From: Bacillus luti
GTDB taxonomy: Bacteria > Bacillota > Bacilli > Bacillales > Bacillaceae_G
Assembly: GCF_001884105.1 (NCBI RefSeq)
Contig: NZ_MACI01000011.1
Span: 62,001-126,000, forward strand
Length of the DNA: 64,000 bases
Direction: 5' to 3'
Part shown: in pieces, positions 19,282-30,282 of the stretch
Position numbering within the stretch: the stretch's first letter is position 1
Layout: the number at the start of each line of letters is the position of its first letter
The notes under the pieces: model-generated
The model's input: the letters and a program-made list of their open reading frames with translations, nothing else
The model's database searches: none
Told to the model about the DNA's origin: nothing
Position numbers and translations under genes: made by a program

Positions 19282-21474
19282 TCACGATGATTTTTCTCGT
19301 TTTTTTCGAAATGGTAGCCACCAGTTCCAGTCTCCAAACAACTTCATCAAGCTTGGTACGAGCATAAGGCGAATAATTGTTGCATCAAGAAATATCGCTA
19401 ATGCAACCCCCAGCCCCATTTGCCTTACTGGTAAAATATCAGTAAATGCGAACGCACCAGTTACAACAATCATAATTAAAGCAGCTGACGTTATAATTCT
19501 ACTCGTTGAAACGAGACCTTCTAACGTTGCTTGATCATTATCTCCTGTTTCTTCATAGAGCTCATGAATACGCGAAATAAGAAACACTTCATAATCCATG
19601 CTAAGCCCAAATACAAGGCCGAAAATGAAGATCGGTAATACAAAGAGAACAGGACTTGCTTCTAAACCAAAATGACCACCTTCAAATAACCAAACAACGA
19701 TTCCAATTGTAGCGCTTAAACTAAGTATATTCATAATAATAGCCTTAATTGGAATGAGTATAGAGCGAAATGCAAATAATAATATAACAAAGGTCGATCC
19801 AAATATAACAGACATACCAATTACCACATTATCTTTAATTTCATCTTCCAACTCTTGTTGGAACGTCGTCATTCCGCCTAGATAGTACGTAACACCTGTT
19901 TCTTTATAATTCTTTTTAAAATCACGAACCCACTGTTTAGCAGTTTCCGTACGTGGTTTTGTTTTCAAAAAGACTTCTATCGTTGTCTTATTTTCTTTCG
20001 TGTATGCTTCAAATACAGGAGCTAGTTTGGCTGATTCTGGCGACTGCAATATTCCAGCAACTTGACCTGCTTTCATTCCCGTTAATCCGTCATATAAACT
20101 TCTTACTTCATGTACTTTTTTATCATCTTTTAACTTTTGAACGACTTCTTCTAGCTGTTCTAAACTTTCTTTTTCTTTCATATCTTTTTTCGTTTCTACT
20201 ACTAACGTAACATCAGCGTGGGTTTTAACAGTTTTATTAAATGCTTCTTCATACTTTTCATATGCAATCCTTGTATCACTCTGTTTAGGTAAAGCTTCCA
20301 CGTCAGGGAACTGCAAATTTGCAGTACGTAACGGCAATAAGCAAATAACAATAAATGTTGTAACAACAATAATCATTGCGATTGGATGTTTCATTACAAA
20401 TTGCGCAAATGTGCGCCACGCCTTTGCCGGCGTATGTGCTACTTGATTCTTTTTTAATATTCGTTTACCGATTAACGATAATAGTGCTGGAAGAAGTGTG
20501 AGTGAGAATACAATACTCATAATCACAACAATCATTCCGCTAATAGCAACAGATTGAATATAATCTATCTTAAAGAAAAACAAACCAGACAGTCCGACAA
20601 ATACACATAATCCTGAAAATACGATAGCGCGACCTGCTGTCTGATATGTAATTGCTATCGCTTCTTTTACCGTTCGTTTTGCAACTTCCTCTCGAAAGCG
20701 ATTTACAAATAATAGAGCAAAATCAATGGATAGTGCAAGTCCAATCATCGGTGCAACATTTAATACGAAAATAGATAATTCTTTATCGATACCTATGAAA
20801 TATAAAATGCCCATTGTGCTAATAACACTAAGTGCCCCATTTAAAATTGGTAAAATAGATGCCAAAAGACTACCAAATGAAAATAGTAATACGAGGAATG
20901 CAATTGGTAAGCCAATCATCTCTGCTACTTTTAAATCATTTTGCGTTCTTTCATTAATCTCTTGATTAATTTTAGGGAACCCTGTAGGTGTTACCTTTAG
21001 CGTCTTATTACTTTCTTTCTCAATTTTATCAGCGAATTGTAACGTCTGTTCCATTCGTTCTTTATTTGTTTTCCCGGAAAATAAAATCGTCGCATAGCCG
21101 ATATCCTTTTGTAACATTTCTTTATTTTGTATTGGGTGATGGAAAGATTCATACGTCTCTTTCTCTTGAATACTCTTTACAATTTTCTCTATTTCCTTTT
21201 CGAATTCCTCATGTGAAGCATTCTTATTTTTTTCAAAAACGAGTAGGAGTGTATCTTGAGACCTTTTAAAATCTTTATCTAAAATTTCTTTCGTTTTTTG
21301 ATAGTCCCCTTCTGTTTGAAAACCATCACCGCCCAATACTCCTGGAAGCTTTGGAGCGAAAATACCGAGTGCTATTGCGAGTAATAGTAACGCCACAATT
21401 ACCGTATAACGAAACTGGTATAAAAAAGAGCCTAACTTCCCCCACCTATCAACTTTATGTACATTTGTCTTCAC
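19282..21474 (-). CDS. MMPL/RND-family membrane transporter, YdfJ-like
   Basis: 730 residues with the duplicated MMPL architecture: helix, large extracytoplasmic loop (about 40-185), five-helix bundle, second helix and loop (about 390-545), second bundle. LSIDFALLFVNRFREE and LSMDYEVFLISRIHE are the paired motifs carrying the proton-relay Asp. Start is GTG 21474 with AGGTGA upstream. The substrate is unknown; relatives export lipids or hydrophobic compounds. Monocistronic. Confidence 0.88.
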   Translation of the reverse strand: MKTNVHKVDRWGKLGSFLYQFRYTVIVALLLLAIALGIFAPKLPGVLGGDGFQTEGDYQKTKEILDKDFKRSQDTLLLVFEKNKNASHEEFEKEIEKIVKSIQEKETYESFHHPIQNKEMLQKDIGYATILFSGKTNKERMEQTLQFADKIEKESNKTLKVTPTGFPKINQEINERTQNDLKVAEMIGLPIAFLVLLFSFGSLLASILPILNGALSVISTMGILYFIGIDKELSIFVLNVAPMIGLALSIDFALLFVNRFREEVAKRTVKEAIAITYQTAGRAIVFSGLCVFVGLSGLFFFKIDYIQSVAISGMIVVIMSIVFSLTLLPALLSLIGKRILKKNQVAHTPAKAWRTFAQFVMKHPIAMIIVVTTFIVICLLPLRTANLQFPDVEALPKQSDTRIAYEKYEEAFNKTVKTHADVTLVVETKKDMKEKESLEQLEEVVQKLKDDKKVHEVRSLYDGLTGMKAGQVAGILQSPESAKLAPVFEAYTKENKTTIEVFLKTKPRTETAKQWVRDFKKNYKETGVTYYLGGMTTFQQELEDEIKDNVVIGMSVIFGSTFVILLFAFRSILIPIKAIIMNILSLSATIGIVVWLFEGGHFGLEASPVLFVLPIFIFGLVFGLSMDYEVFLISRIHELYEETGDNDQATLEGLVSTSRIITSAALIMIVVTGAFAFTDILPVRQMGLGVALAIFLDATIIRLMLVPSLMKLFGDWNWWLPFRKKREKSS

Positions 21475-21542
21475 ACATTTTCACCTACTTTAAAGAATTC
21501 AACTTTCATTTATACTGTATCACATCTTCACACAAACAAAAA

Positions 21543-21580
21543 ACGTCTAGAAAAACTATAATGATAGTTTTTCTAGACGT
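21543..21580 (-). terminator. Terminator of the PAP2 gene, perfect 17-bp stem
   Basis: ACGTCTAGAAAAACTAT pairs perfectly with its complement across the loop AATG; a T6 run follows on the minus strand. Confidence 0.9.
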
Positions 21581-21584
21581 CTTT

Positions 21585-22232
21585 CTATCTCTCGTTATTA
21601 AGCCCAAGCCTCTCGGTAAGCAAACGATGAAAATAAATTGCTATGATGAGCAAAATACCACCGAAGCAGTAGCCCGCTAAAATATCAGTTGGGTAATGTA
21701 CATTTAAAATGATTCGACTTAATCCAATCAATACGATTAATATACCTAGCAAAATCGTTATAACATATTTCCCCGTTACACTCTTCAAATTTGCAGCAAT
21801 GATATAAGCAAGAAAACCGAATGTCATAATAGATAGCATTGCATGTCCACTAGGGAAACTATATCCAAGTGCATCTAGCGCTTCATTTAATGACGGACGA
21901 TCTCTTTTCACAATTTCTTTAATCCCTTTATTAACAAGGTGTGTTACTAAAATACCTAATGGATACACAATCATCGCAGCATAATAACGCTTCTTCCAAA
22001 AAACGAGCAAACTTATAACAAGCGTAGTTATTATCCCAATCTCAGACCCCATCTTTGTAAAATATGAGAAAAATGTAAGTGAGCCTTCTGTCTGTAACCC
22101 TTTTACCAATCCACGGACATATGTATCCATCACTGTAACGCCACCTGTATGTACGCGCCAAGCAATAATACTAAATACAACAAGTAATAAACCGATACAC
22201 ATTACCTCATATTGATGTAACTTCTTCTTCAA
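21585..22232 (-). CDS. PAP2-family membrane phosphatase
   Basis: 215 residues with six predicted helices. The three catalytic motifs are present: KEIVKRDRP, YSFPSGHAM and SRIILNVHYPTDILAG (phosphate-binding Lys/Arg, catalytic His pair). Members dephosphorylate undecaprenyl pyrophosphate or phosphatidic acid/PGP at the outer membrane face; which applies here is not decided. AGGAGG-type RBS upstream. Confidence 0.9.
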   Translation of the reverse strand: MKKKLHQYEVMCIGLLLVVFSIIAWRVHTGGVTVMDTYVRGLVKGLQTEGSLTFFSYFTKMGSEIGIITTLVISLLVFWKKRYYAAMIVYPLGILVTHLVNKGIKEIVKRDRPSLNEALDALGYSFPSGHAMLSIMTFGFLAYIIAANLKSVTGKYVITILLGILIVLIGLSRIILNVHYPTDILAGYCFGGILLIIAIYFHRLLTERLGLNNER

Positions 22233-22252
22233 ACGATTTCCTCCTACTATGA

Positions 22253-22286
22253 AAAAATGCGATTTCTACGTTAGAAACCGCATTTC
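22253..22286 (-). terminator. Terminator of potABCD
   Basis: AATGCGATTTCTA pairs with TAGAAACCGCATT (one mismatch); the minus-strand T run lies at 22252-22257. Confidence 0.85.
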
Positions 22287-22291
22287 CTTAC

Positions 22292-23341
22292 TTATTTACC
22301 TTTTGTTTTTAACTCTGTCCAATAACGATCGTAGTCTTTTAACTTATCGTCTACATCAACAAGCCATTCTGTACGATCTAATTCTTCTTTCGTTAAGAAG
22401 ATCATATGGTTATCACGATATTCTTTACTGTGAAGAGGATGAGCTTTTTCATTCGGATTACTGTAACCAATTGACTCGTAGTTTTTCACACTTACTTTTT
22501 CATCTAATAAGTAGTTCATAAACTTCTCTGCAAGTTCCTTATGTTTCGCACCTTTTGGAATTGCTAACGTATCAGCCCAAATCGTGCCGCCTTCTTTTGG
22601 TACAACGTATCCTACATCTTTATTGTCTTTTGCAATAAATGCTGCGTCTCCAGACCATACAGTCCCAATCCAAGCATCTTCTGTAATGAATTTCTGTTTA
22701 ATATTATCTGTATCGAATGCTAATAAGTTTGGAAGTAGCTTCTGTAAATCATTTGAAGCTGTCTTTAACTCTGCATCAACTTTCGTGCTATTTGAGAATC
22801 CATTCTTTTTAAGTCCCATTCCTAGAACTTCACGAGAATCGTTTAATAAAGTAACATGCCCTTTATATTTCTCATTCCATAAATCTGCCCAGCTTGTAGG
22901 TACTTCTTTCACATACTTTTTATTGTATGCAATGCCTGTTACACCCCAAGTATATACTAGAGAATACTTATTCTCTGGATCAAACGCAGGTGTTTTAAAG
23001 TTAGAAACAAGGTTCTCAATGTTCGGGATGTTCTTCTTGTCTAAAGGCTCTAGTAAGTCCATCTTCGCCATTGTTTTCACCATGTAATCAGATGGCTGAA
23101 TTAAATCATACGTTGCGCCACCAGCTTGTAATTTTGCAAGCATTTCTTCATTACTTGCATATTTGTCATAATTGATTTTCACGTTATATTTCTTTTCAAA
23201 ATCTTTTAAAACCTGCTCATCAAAGTTGTCAGCCCAACTATAAATATTTAATTCTTCTTTCTTCTCACCACAGCCCGCAAGTACACCTGCAACAAGGCCG
23301 AAGCTAATAGCTGCGCCAGCTAATGTCTTCACTAATTTCAT
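22292..23341 (-). CDS. potD: Spermidine/putrescine-binding lipoprotein PotD
   Basis: 349 residues. Lipoprotein signal ending VLAGC, then a periplasmic-binding-protein fold starting LNIYSWADNF, with YDLIQPSDYMV, YTWGVTGIAYNKK, WSGDAAF and GGTIWADTLAIPKGA, the polyamine-binding family hallmarks. It captures polyamine outside the membrane for PotABC. Last gene of potABCD, 38 nt after potC. Confidence 0.93.
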   Translation of the reverse strand: MKLVKTLAGAAISFGLVAGVLAGCGEKKEELNIYSWADNFDEQVLKDFEKKYNVKINYDKYASNEEMLAKLQAGGATYDLIQPSDYMVKTMAKMDLLEPLDKKNIPNIENLVSNFKTPAFDPENKYSLVYTWGVTGIAYNKKYVKEVPTSWADLWNEKYKGHVTLLNDSREVLGMGLKKNGFSNSTKVDAELKTASNDLQKLLPNLLAFDTDNIKQKFITEDAWIGTVWSGDAAFIAKDNKDVGYVVPKEGGTIWADTLAIPKGAKHKELAEKFMNYLLDEKVSVKNYESIGYSNPNEKAHPLHSKEYRDNHMIFLTKEELDRTEWLVDVDDKLKDYDRYWTELKTKGK

Positions 23342-23379
23342 CGGTTTATTACCTCCTCGTACTTTCTATATCATTCGTA

Positions 23380-24180
23380 TTATAAAGGAAGGTGTCCTCC
23401 AGAGTTTTCTTCACCATCTGCACCTTTGTTACGGAAGATTTCAGATAAAACCATTAATCCTACGATAACAACAATTAAAATTGTAGAAAGAGCATTAATC
23501 TCAGGTGATACTCCGCGCTTAACCATACTGTAAATGTATAATGGCAATGTTGTTGATCCTGGTCCTGATACGAAGAAACTAATTACAAAATCATCAATTG
23601 ATAATGTGAATGTTAATAACGCTGCCGAAACAACTCCCGGCGCAATTGCTGGAAATGTTACATAGCGAAACGTTTGCCACGGTGTTGCACCTAAATCATT
23701 TGCGGCCTCTTCTAAATCACGTCCCATACTAGACAGACGCGCTGCTAAAATAACAACAACAAATGAAATACTAAATGTAATATGCGCAATAATAATCGTT
23801 ACTTGTCCAAGTTCCATACCTAATTGACTAAATAAGATTAGTAAAGATAATCCCATTAAAATATCAGGAATTAAAATTGGTAAGTATACAAGACCATTAA
23901 TTGCCCCTTCAAAACGATATTTATAACGATGTAAGGCAAGTGCAAAAAACACACCAAGAATTGTCGTTACAATCGTCGTTATAACTGCAATCGTCATACT
24001 ATTTATAAACGCATCAATAACATCTTGTTTTTGAAATAAATCTGTATACCAATGGAATGTAAAACCTTCCCATTCTGCATTAATGCGCGAATCGTTGAAG
24101 GAATATACCATTAAAACCATCATTGGAAAATACAAAAACAATAAAATTAACCAAGAATAAGAAACTAAAAACTTCTTCAT
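23380..24180 (-). CDS. potC: Polyamine ABC transporter permease PotC
   Basis: 266 residues, six helices. The EAA loop EEAANDLGATPWQTFRYVTFP docks on the ATPase. Second permease of the transporter, 6 nt after potB, same operon. Confidence 0.93.
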   Translation of the reverse strand: MKKFLVSYSWLILLFLYFPMMVLMVYSFNDSRINAEWEGFTFHWYTDLFQKQDVIDAFINSMTIAVITTIVTTILGVFFALALHRYKYRFEGAINGLVYLPILIPDILMGLSLLILFSQLGMELGQVTIIIAHITFSISFVVVILAARLSSMGRDLEEAANDLGATPWQTFRYVTFPAIAPGVVSAALLTFTLSIDDFVISFFVSGPGSTTLPLYIYSMVKRGVSPEINALSTILIVVIVGLMVLSEIFRNKGADGEENSGGHLPL

Positions 24181-24186
24181 CTTTGC

Positions 24187-25035
24187 CTATTCCCCTCCGT
24201 TTCCATCATATTTATATACTTTCGTTGCACGATAATATAAGTAAATTAACAGAACAGAGAATAGAACAACAATCATAGATAACGCAGAACCAAACGGCCA
24301 GTCACGCGATCCTAAGAATTGATTTTGAATTACGTTTCCGATTAACGCTACTTTCGATCCACCCATAACGTCTGATACAACAAACATTCCGATAGAAGAG
24401 ACGAATACTAAAATAGAACCAGTAACAATCCCTGACATCGTCATTGGTACTGTTACATTCCAAAATGCCTTTACTGGTGTTGCCCCTAAATCATAAGCTG
24501 CCTCTAGCTTACGCTTATCCAGCTGCTCAATAGCCGCATACACTGGTAAAATCATAAATGGTAATAAAGAATATACCATTCCGAGTATTACAGACGGTGT
24601 ATTATATAATAAATTTAAAGGTTCACTAATAATACCTAATTTCAATAACAATGTGTTTACAAGACCTTGTGAACGTAAAATAACAATCCATGCGTATGAA
24701 CGAACAAGGAAGTTAATCCAGAACGGGATCGTTGCCAATAATAAAAGGATAGAACGATATTTGCGATCAACAATTGTAATTGTATAGGCAAATGGATAAC
24801 CAATTACTAAACAAAGTACCGTCGTAATAACCGCAATTTTCACTGTTTCCCATAATGTCCCCATATATAATGGATCAAACACGCGCACTATGTTATCTAG
24901 TGTAAACTTCATTTCCACTGTCCCGTATGCTCCGCGCTGCATGAAGGCAAATGCGAGTACGAACAGAAGTGGAATTAGGAAGAAGAGTAACAGCCATACG
25001 ACTGTAGGTAATGCGAGTAATTTCCCTTTCTTCAA
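24187..25035 (-). CDS. potB: Polyamine ABC transporter permease PotB
   Basis: 282 residues, six helices, EAA loop [20 protein letters not shown] near residue 185. First permease. Its ATG overlaps the potA stop (4 nt), indicating coupling. Confidence 0.93.
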   Translation of the reverse strand: MKKGKLLALPTVVWLLLFFLIPLLFVLAFAFMQRGAYGTVEMKFTLDNIVRVFDPLYMGTLWETVKIAVITTVLCLVIGYPFAYTITIVDRKYRSILLLLATIPFWINFLVRSYAWIVILRSQGLVNTLLLKLGIISEPLNLLYNTPSVILGMVYSLLPFMILPVYAAIEQLDKRKLEAAYDLGATPVKAFWNVTVPMTMSGIVTGSILVFVSSIGMFVVSDVMGGSKVALIGNVIQNQFLGSRDWPFGSALSMIVVLFSVLLIYLYYRATKVYKYDGNGGE

Positions 25036-26015
25036 TTTAAGGTCACCTCGTCCTCTTGCTCCCAGCCTACATATACATTATCTCCAATGCTCCACTGTGC
25101 TGCTTCTCCAGCAGTTTGATATGCCATTAGTAATTCTGATGTTTTCTCATCACGTACATAAAGCTTTTCCATATTTCCAACAAACTCAATATCTTCAATA
25201 TGTCCAAGATGGTATTCTTTTAAAATTGGCTCTTCAACCGAACGAACCTTTACATTTTCAGGGCGAATTGCTACGTAGCTTTCCCCATTTTTCACAATAT
25301 TATTTTCACCGATGAACGTCGCAACAAACAATGTTTTCGGTTGATTATAAATTTCTTTCGGGGTGCCGACTTGCTCTATATGCCCTTTATTCATAACGAC
25401 AATACGATCACTCATACTCATCGCTTCTTCTTGATCGTGCGTTACGTATATGAACGTAATTCCTAAATTACGCTGTAAGTTCTTCAATTCACGTTGCAAA
25501 TCTTTTCGTAACTTAAAGTCAAGCGCTCCAAGTGGCTCATCTAATAATAATACGCGTGGGTTATTAACAATCGCTCTCGCAATTGCGACACGCTGCTGCT
25601 GTCCACCAGAAAGCTTCGAAGGTTTACGATTACGAAACTCAAGTAACTGTGTTAAACGCATTGCCTCTTCAGCACGTTCTTTCTGCTCTGCTGCTGGTAC
25701 TTTTTGCATTTTCATACCGAAACAAATATTTTTCTCCACACTCATATGCGGGAATAGTGCATAATGTTGAAACACTAAGTTCATATGACGCTTATATGGC
25801 GGCAAATCGTTAATTCTTTCATCATCTAATAAAAGATTTCCTTTAGTTGGCGTTTCAAAACCTGCGATCATACGAAGTAATGTCGTTTTCCCGCAACCAC
25901 TCGGTCCTAAAATTGTTAAAAATTCTCCTTCTTTAATATCTAAAGAAAGAGGTGGGATAATCACTTGATTTCCAAAATGTTTTTCTACTGCTTCAACTTT
26001 AATAATCTTTTTCAT
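25032..26015 (-). CDS. potA: Polyamine ABC transporter ATPase PotA
   Basis: 327-residue ATP-binding subunit: Walker [13 protein letters not shown]-loop, signature [14 protein letters not shown], Walker [13 protein letters not shown], switch His in YVTHDQEE, then a C-terminal TOBE-type domain. It energises uptake of spermidine/putrescine. First gene of the operon. A perfect 12-bp palindrome lies 106 bp upstream. Confidence 0.95.
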   Translation of the reverse strand: MKKIIKVEAVEKHFGNQVIIPPLSLDIKEGEFLTILGPSGCGKTTLLRMIAGFETPTKGNLLLDDERINDLPPYKRHMNLVFQHYALFPHMSVEKNICFGMKMQKVPAAEQKERAEEAMRLTQLLEFRNRKPSKLSGGQQQRVAIARAIVNNPRVLLLDEPLGALDFKLRKDLQRELKNLQRNLGITFIYVTHDQEEAMSMSDRIVVMNKGHIEQVGTPKEIYNQPKTLFVATFIGENNIVKNGESYVAIRPENVKVRSVEEPILKEYHLGHIEDIEFVGNMEKLYVRDEKTSELLMAYQTAGEAAQWSIGDNVYVGWEQEDEVTLN

Positions 26016-26120
26016 TTTCCCGTCCTATCTACCTTAAATTTTAATTTTTATATTCATGAATAAATATTTATGTTTTATAGACTATTTTTTGTTTCGATCC
26101 AAACAAAAATGATTATTTAA

Positions 26121-26132
26121 CAAGCGTTCGCT
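26121..26132 (-). promoter_or_regulatory. Palindrome AAGCGTTCGCTT upstream of potA
   Basis: Perfect 12-bp palindrome in an A/T-rich stretch about 106 bp before potA. Possible operator; no regulator family was matched with confidence. Confidence 0.3.
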
Positions 26133-26190
26133 TCTATTCTTTATGTAGTATGTTTGATTCATTTTCGCACGATACATAACGTCGAACAGA

Positions 26191-26217
26191 AAAACCCCTT
26201 CCATTGCGAAGGGGCTA
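26191..26217 (-). terminator. Terminator of the aldehyde dehydrogenase gene
   Basis: CCCCTTC/GAAGGGG stem with a 6-nt loop; the minus strand continues with T5. Confidence 0.9.
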
Positions 26218-26253
26218 TTATCATACGGCTACGCCTACTGATAAACACCATCA

Positions 26254-27621
26254 TCATTTTAACAACTTTCGTATGAATTTTAAAGCACTTTTTGTAGAAG
26301 AGTAACGAATTTTCATGTCGAATGCTGTAGATTGGGCTAAAATGCTTTTATAATGTGAAAAAGTCCGAAAACTTTCTTCCCCATGATAACTACCTAAACC
26401 ACTACTTCCGACGCCTCCAAAAGGTAAATACGGCGTTGCAAGATGATAGACAACATCATTAATACAACCTCCGCCATATGAAATATTACTCGTCACCTTC
26501 TTTTGTACTTCTTTATCTTCAGAAAACACATATAAAGCTAACGGCTTCGGATGTTGCTGAATTGTATCAATGACATCTTCTATTTTGTCATATTCTATAA
26601 TTGGTAAGATTGGTCCGAAAATTTCATCTTCCATAACAGTACTTTGCCATGTAACATTTGTTAACACTGTCGGTTCAATATGTAACGTTTCTTTTTTATA
26701 ATTTCCGCCGATTTCAGTTTTACCATCTTTCAAAAATGTACATAATCGTTCAAAATGACGCTCGCTCACAATTCGTACGTAGTTGTCATTATTGAGCGGC
26801 TCTTTCCCATACTGCTCCGCAATTTCATGTCGCAGTGCCTCAATCAACTGTTCTTTCACAGAAGAATGCACATACATATAATCAGGTGCTACACACGTCT
26901 GCCCAGCATTTAAAAACTTACCCCACACAATTCGTCTTGCGGTTACATCTATTTTTGCATCTTTATGTACAATACAAGGGCTCTTTCCGCCAAGTTCTAA
27001 CGTAAGCGGCGTTAACTGTTTCGCTGCTGCTTCCATTACAACTTTCCCAACGCCAACACTACCTGTAAAGAAAATATAATCAAACGGTTCCCCTAGCAAA
27101 GCTGTACTCTCTTTAACGCCACCTTCTACTGCCGCTACAAGCTCTTCTGGGAATAATTCCTCTACTATTCTCACAATCACTTTTGAAACGTTTGGCGTTA
27201 ACTCTGATGGCTTTAAAACGACTGTATTACCAGCTGCCAATGCTCCTACAAGTGGCGCAATTGCTAATTGAAACGGATAATTCCACGGCGCAATAATTAG
27301 TGTCACACCATACGGTTCTGGTACTACTTTTCCCTTTGATCCGAAATGAGTAAGTGCTGTTCGGACACGCTTCGGTTTACTCCACGATGAAATATGTTTT
27401 AATTGAAAAGAAATTTCTTTTAATACGTATCCTATTTCTGTTGTAAACGATTCGTGAACTGACTTATTTAAATCTACTTTCAATGCTTGAAATATCTCAT
27501 CTTCATAACGCTGAATTCCATCATAAAGCTTCTTCAAATTCGTTTTTCTTGTTTCTATACTTCTTGTATGTCCATTATAAAAATATTCCTTTTGTTTCTT
27601 TACAATAGAAGAAATGCTCAT
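26254..27621 (-). CDS. NAD(P)-dependent aldehyde dehydrogenase, YwdH-like
   Basis: 455 residues. Catalytic Cys in NAGQTCVAPDY, general-base Glu in LTLELGGKSPC, cofactor motif FTGSVGVGK, and PWNYPFQLAI; length and C-terminal extension fit the class-3/fatty aldehyde dehydrogenase type represented by B. subtilis YwdH. Start ATG 27621 is preferred over in-frame codons upstream to 27699, because AAGGTGA lies just before it and the upstream residues do not match the family. Oxidises an aldehyde to a carboxylate; the substrate is unknown. Confidence 0.88.
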   Translation of the reverse strand: MSISSIVKKQKEYFYNGHTRSIETRKTNLKKLYDGIQRYEDEIFQALKVDLNKSVHESFTTEIGYVLKEISFQLKHISSWSKPKRVRTALTHFGSKGKVVPEPYGVTLIIAPWNYPFQLAIAPLVGALAAGNTVVLKPSELTPNVSKVIVRIVEELFPEELVAAVEGGVKESTALLGEPFDYIFFTGSVGVGKVVMEAAAKQLTPLTLELGGKSPCIVHKDAKIDVTARRIVWGKFLNAGQTCVAPDYMYVHSSVKEQLIEALRHEIAEQYGKEPLNNDNYVRIVSERHFERLCTFLKDGKTEIGGNYKKETLHIEPTVLTNVTWQSTVMEDEIFGPILPIIEYDKIEDVIDTIQQHPKPLALYVFSEDKEVQKKVTSNISYGGGCINDVVYHLATPYLPFGGVGSSGLGSYHGEESFRTFSHYKSILAQSTAFDMKIRYSSTKSALKFIRKLLK

Positions 27622-27634
27622 CCATTCACCTTCT

Positions 27635-27755
27635 CCCACTAGTTTTATCTCGCTATTAACGAGCAGTACGACTCTCACCTGAAAATCCAGCGAATGCAAG
27701 GATGTTAGACGCGAGCCGAACGAATAATCAGTCGAGATGCCTCCTGATTAAAAAT
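27635..27755 (-). other. G+C-richer leader segment upstream of the aldehyde dehydrogenase
   Basis: About 120 bp with clearly higher G+C than its A/T-rich surroundings, containing CTCG/CGAG and GGCTCGCGTC elements. It could be a structured leader, a dispersed repeat or a sequence relic. No known riboswitch core was recognised. Confidence 0.3.
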
Positions 27756-27855
27756 TCATTTTATCCAATTCTTTCATTATTTATATAGAACTTTTTTATT
27801 CGTAAAATTACATTATATATAATTTTTTCTTTTTTATAAAATTCATTGCTCACAA

Positions 27856-27888
27856 AAAACTACCGAAAGAAAATCTCCCGGTAGTTTT
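27856..27888 (-). terminator. Terminator of inhA1
   Basis: AAAACTACCG pairs with CGGTAGTTTT; a T6 run follows on the minus strand. Confidence 0.88.
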
Positions 27889-27894
27889 ACAGTA

Positions 27895-30282
27895 TTAACG
27901 ATATAAACGAACAGCACCTGCAGAATTATCATCAGCTTGTCCTACTACTTCAAACTTCAGACCAAGCTTCGGTAAAATACGTCCTGCATCTGGAATTTGT
28001 TCATTGATATACTTTTTAGAATCATCAAACTTCGGCACGCCTGCTAAACCATTATACGTATACGTTCCACGCGTTGGAGATACAACTTTCCAAGCTGGCG
28101 TTTTGTCGAATGAGAACGCCGCATCAGCGATTTGGAATCGTGTACTACTGTCAATTGTCGGTTTACCATTTAAAGTTCCTACAATTGCTTCTGGATGAGA
28201 ATCAACTACACCAAGGAAACCGTGTCCTGGATGTAAACCAACCCAGTTATCTAAGTAAGCTGAATCCGCATACCATACAACCATACCTGAGTTATATTCT
28301 GGACCGCGAGCATATTTCAATGCGCTATCTGATCCAGTATGGTTTCTCCACTCTACATAGTAGTTATGTTTTTTCTTCTCTGTTCCGTTAGATACAACGA
28401 AACCATCTAATTTAAATTGTGATGTACCTTCTGCATCATCTGAGAATGCAACTTTACCATCTACTGTTAATGACGCATTATCAAGTAGGAAACCGTTTAA
28501 TGCTAAACCGCCATCCGTAATGTACTCAAATGTTAATTTAACTTTCTGGCCTTTAAATTGACTTAAATCATATGACTTGTCAATCCATTGTCCTTTTGTC
28601 GAATCTGCATTTCCATTATTTGCTTTCTCGCCAAGTCTTTCAATTAACGTTTGTTTACCATCTTCTGTTACAGCGTGTACTTCAAGGAAATCATATTCAG
28701 CTTCAATTTCATATAATGATTTGAAATCGAATTTTGCAGTCGTTGCATTTGTTAAATCGAACAGTGGTGTTTCCATTTTCGTGTGAAGGTTGTCACCTTT
28801 TGTGCTGTAGTAATACTGCTTACCAAATGCTGGTGCAATTGATTTTACGTCTTTATCTGGTAAGTTAACACGAATCATACCTGGTCGGTTAGATTTCGTA
28901 ACACTTTGGTCTAAATATGTTGCTAGACCGATACCTTTATTTAATTTCTCGTAATCTACTTCTACGATATTTGCCCAGTTACCACCGATTGTTTTTTGGA
29001 AAAACTCTTTATTTTGTGGTGAGAAACTCGTTGGCGTTGTTCCAGCGATTTGACCAGCCCAGCTGCCGCCACTCATAACAGACCATGCTTGAATTGGCTC
29101 ACCATGACCCGTATAGTCTGTATCATACTCATCTGGAAGACCTAAATCGTGACCGTATTCATGCGCGAACACACCAACTGCTCCATCTTCTGGTTCAATT
29201 GTGTAGTCGAACGCTGCCATCTTTCCGCCCCAATATGGAACTTTCGCTTGTGTACCTTCAATTGCGAATGGTTTTGGTCCAACTGTCCAGCGATGTGACC
29301 AAATTGCGTCATCACCTAATTTACCGCCGCCAGCTTCTTGTCCCACACCCGCATGAATAATCATTAAGTGGTCAATTAAACCGTCCGGTTGATTTTGATT
29401 TCCATCACCATTTACATCGTATTGATCGAACTGATCAAATTGTGATAAATCAAGACCGCTATCTACAGCTGCTTTTAATGCATCTTTTACTAGATCACGT
29501 GGTCCTTTTGGCCCTTTATTATCATGACCAGTAGCAGCATCTGCACCGTAATCAGCAGCTTTACCAGGAACTGTTAACCATTTTGTAACTGTTCCATCCA
29601 CAGTATAACTACCACCAGATTGCTCTTCATAATATTGTTTAAACGTTTCGATTTTACTTCCATCCTCTAGCTCGAATGGCTCGTTACCGAATAACATTTT
29701 TTCATAGTGTTCTTTATTGAAATCGTTAGAATACATATAGCCAGGCTCTTTATCGATATTGTTATGTTTGAAATCAGCGTACTCTACAAGTAAAACAAGT
29801 ACTTTATCTTTACGAACTTCACCGTTATATTCTTTTTGCTTTGCTGGAGAAGTTGGTACTTTACCGTTTAAACCACCTTTCACTGGACCTGTCGCTGCAG
29901 GTGTCCCCGTTGCAGGCTTGTCTAACTTTTCTTTCGTATCTGCTTTCGCATCTTTCACTTTCTTTATAAAGTCAGATGCTTCTTTCGTAAGTGGGTCCCC
30001 ATTTGTTACTTCTTTCCCAGGATTTTCACCCTTTTTGTTCTCTACGTATTTTTCGACAGCTTTCTTTGTTTCTGTCTCTGAAGCCTTCGAATCAATTACC
30101 CCACGTTCTTTTAGCGCATTTGCTAAACGCTCCTCTGGAATTAAATGATCATCAACTGGGCTCGTAGCTGACTTATTCACAGGTGTTTCAGCATACGCAG
30201 ATTGAGTACCAGCGCTGAATGAAATACCTAGAACAGCTGTTAAAGCAATTGATGATAACACTTTAAATGGTTTCTTTTTCAT
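27895..30282 (-). CDS. inhA: Immune inhibitor A metalloprotease InhA1 (M6)
   Basis: 795-residue secreted zinc protease that in this group degrades host antibacterial peptides, matrix and coagulation proteins and other secreted bacterial proteins. Signal peptide (cleavage after SAYA), propeptide to about residue 155, catalytic domain with zinc motif HEYGH at 374-378 followed by DEYD, then beta-sandwich regions ([20 protein letters not shown]). Its position next to sinI/sinR identifies it as the inhA1 paralog. It is transcribed away from sinI through a 344-bp A/T-rich region. Confidence 0.95.
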   Translation of the reverse strand: MKKKPFKVLSSIALTAVLGISFSAGTQSAYAETPVNKSATSPVDDHLIPEERLANALKERGVIDSKASETETKKAVEKYVENKKGENPGKEVTNGDPLTKEASDFIKKVKDAKADTKEKLDKPATGTPAATGPVKGGLNGKVPTSPAKQKEYNGEVRKDKVLVLLVEYADFKHNNIDKEPGYMYSNDFNKEHYEKMLFGNEPFELEDGSKIETFKQYYEEQSGGSYTVDGTVTKWLTVPGKAADYGADAATGHDNKGPKGPRDLVKDALKAAVDSGLDLSQFDQFDQYDVNGDGNQNQPDGLIDHLMIIHAGVGQEAGGGKLGDDAIWSHRWTVGPKPFAIEGTQAKVPYWGGKMAAFDYTIEPEDGAVGVFAHEYGHDLGLPDEYDTDYTGHGEPIQAWSVMSGGSWAGQIAGTTPTSFSPQNKEFFQKTIGGNWANIVEVDYEKLNKGIGLATYLDQSVTKSNRPGMIRVNLPDKDVKSIAPAFGKQYYYSTKGDNLHTKMETPLFDLTNATTAKFDFKSLYEIEAEYDFLEVHAVTEDGKQTLIERLGEKANNGNADSTKGQWIDKSYDLSQFKGQKVKLTFEYITDGGLALNGFLLDNASLTVDGKVAFSDDAEGTSQFKLDGFVVSNGTEKKKHNYYVEWRNHTGSDSALKYARGPEYNSGMVVWYADSAYLDNWVGLHPGHGFLGVVDSHPEAIVGTLNGKPTIDSSTRFQIADAAFSFDKTPAWKVVSPTRGTYTYNGLAGVPKFDDSKKYINEQIPDAGRILPKLGLKFEVVGQADDNSAGAVRLYR

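Noticed and set aside
26016-26253. PurR-box-like CGAAC elements upstream of potA
   Set aside because: Only one partial match and no second box at proper spacing and orientation.
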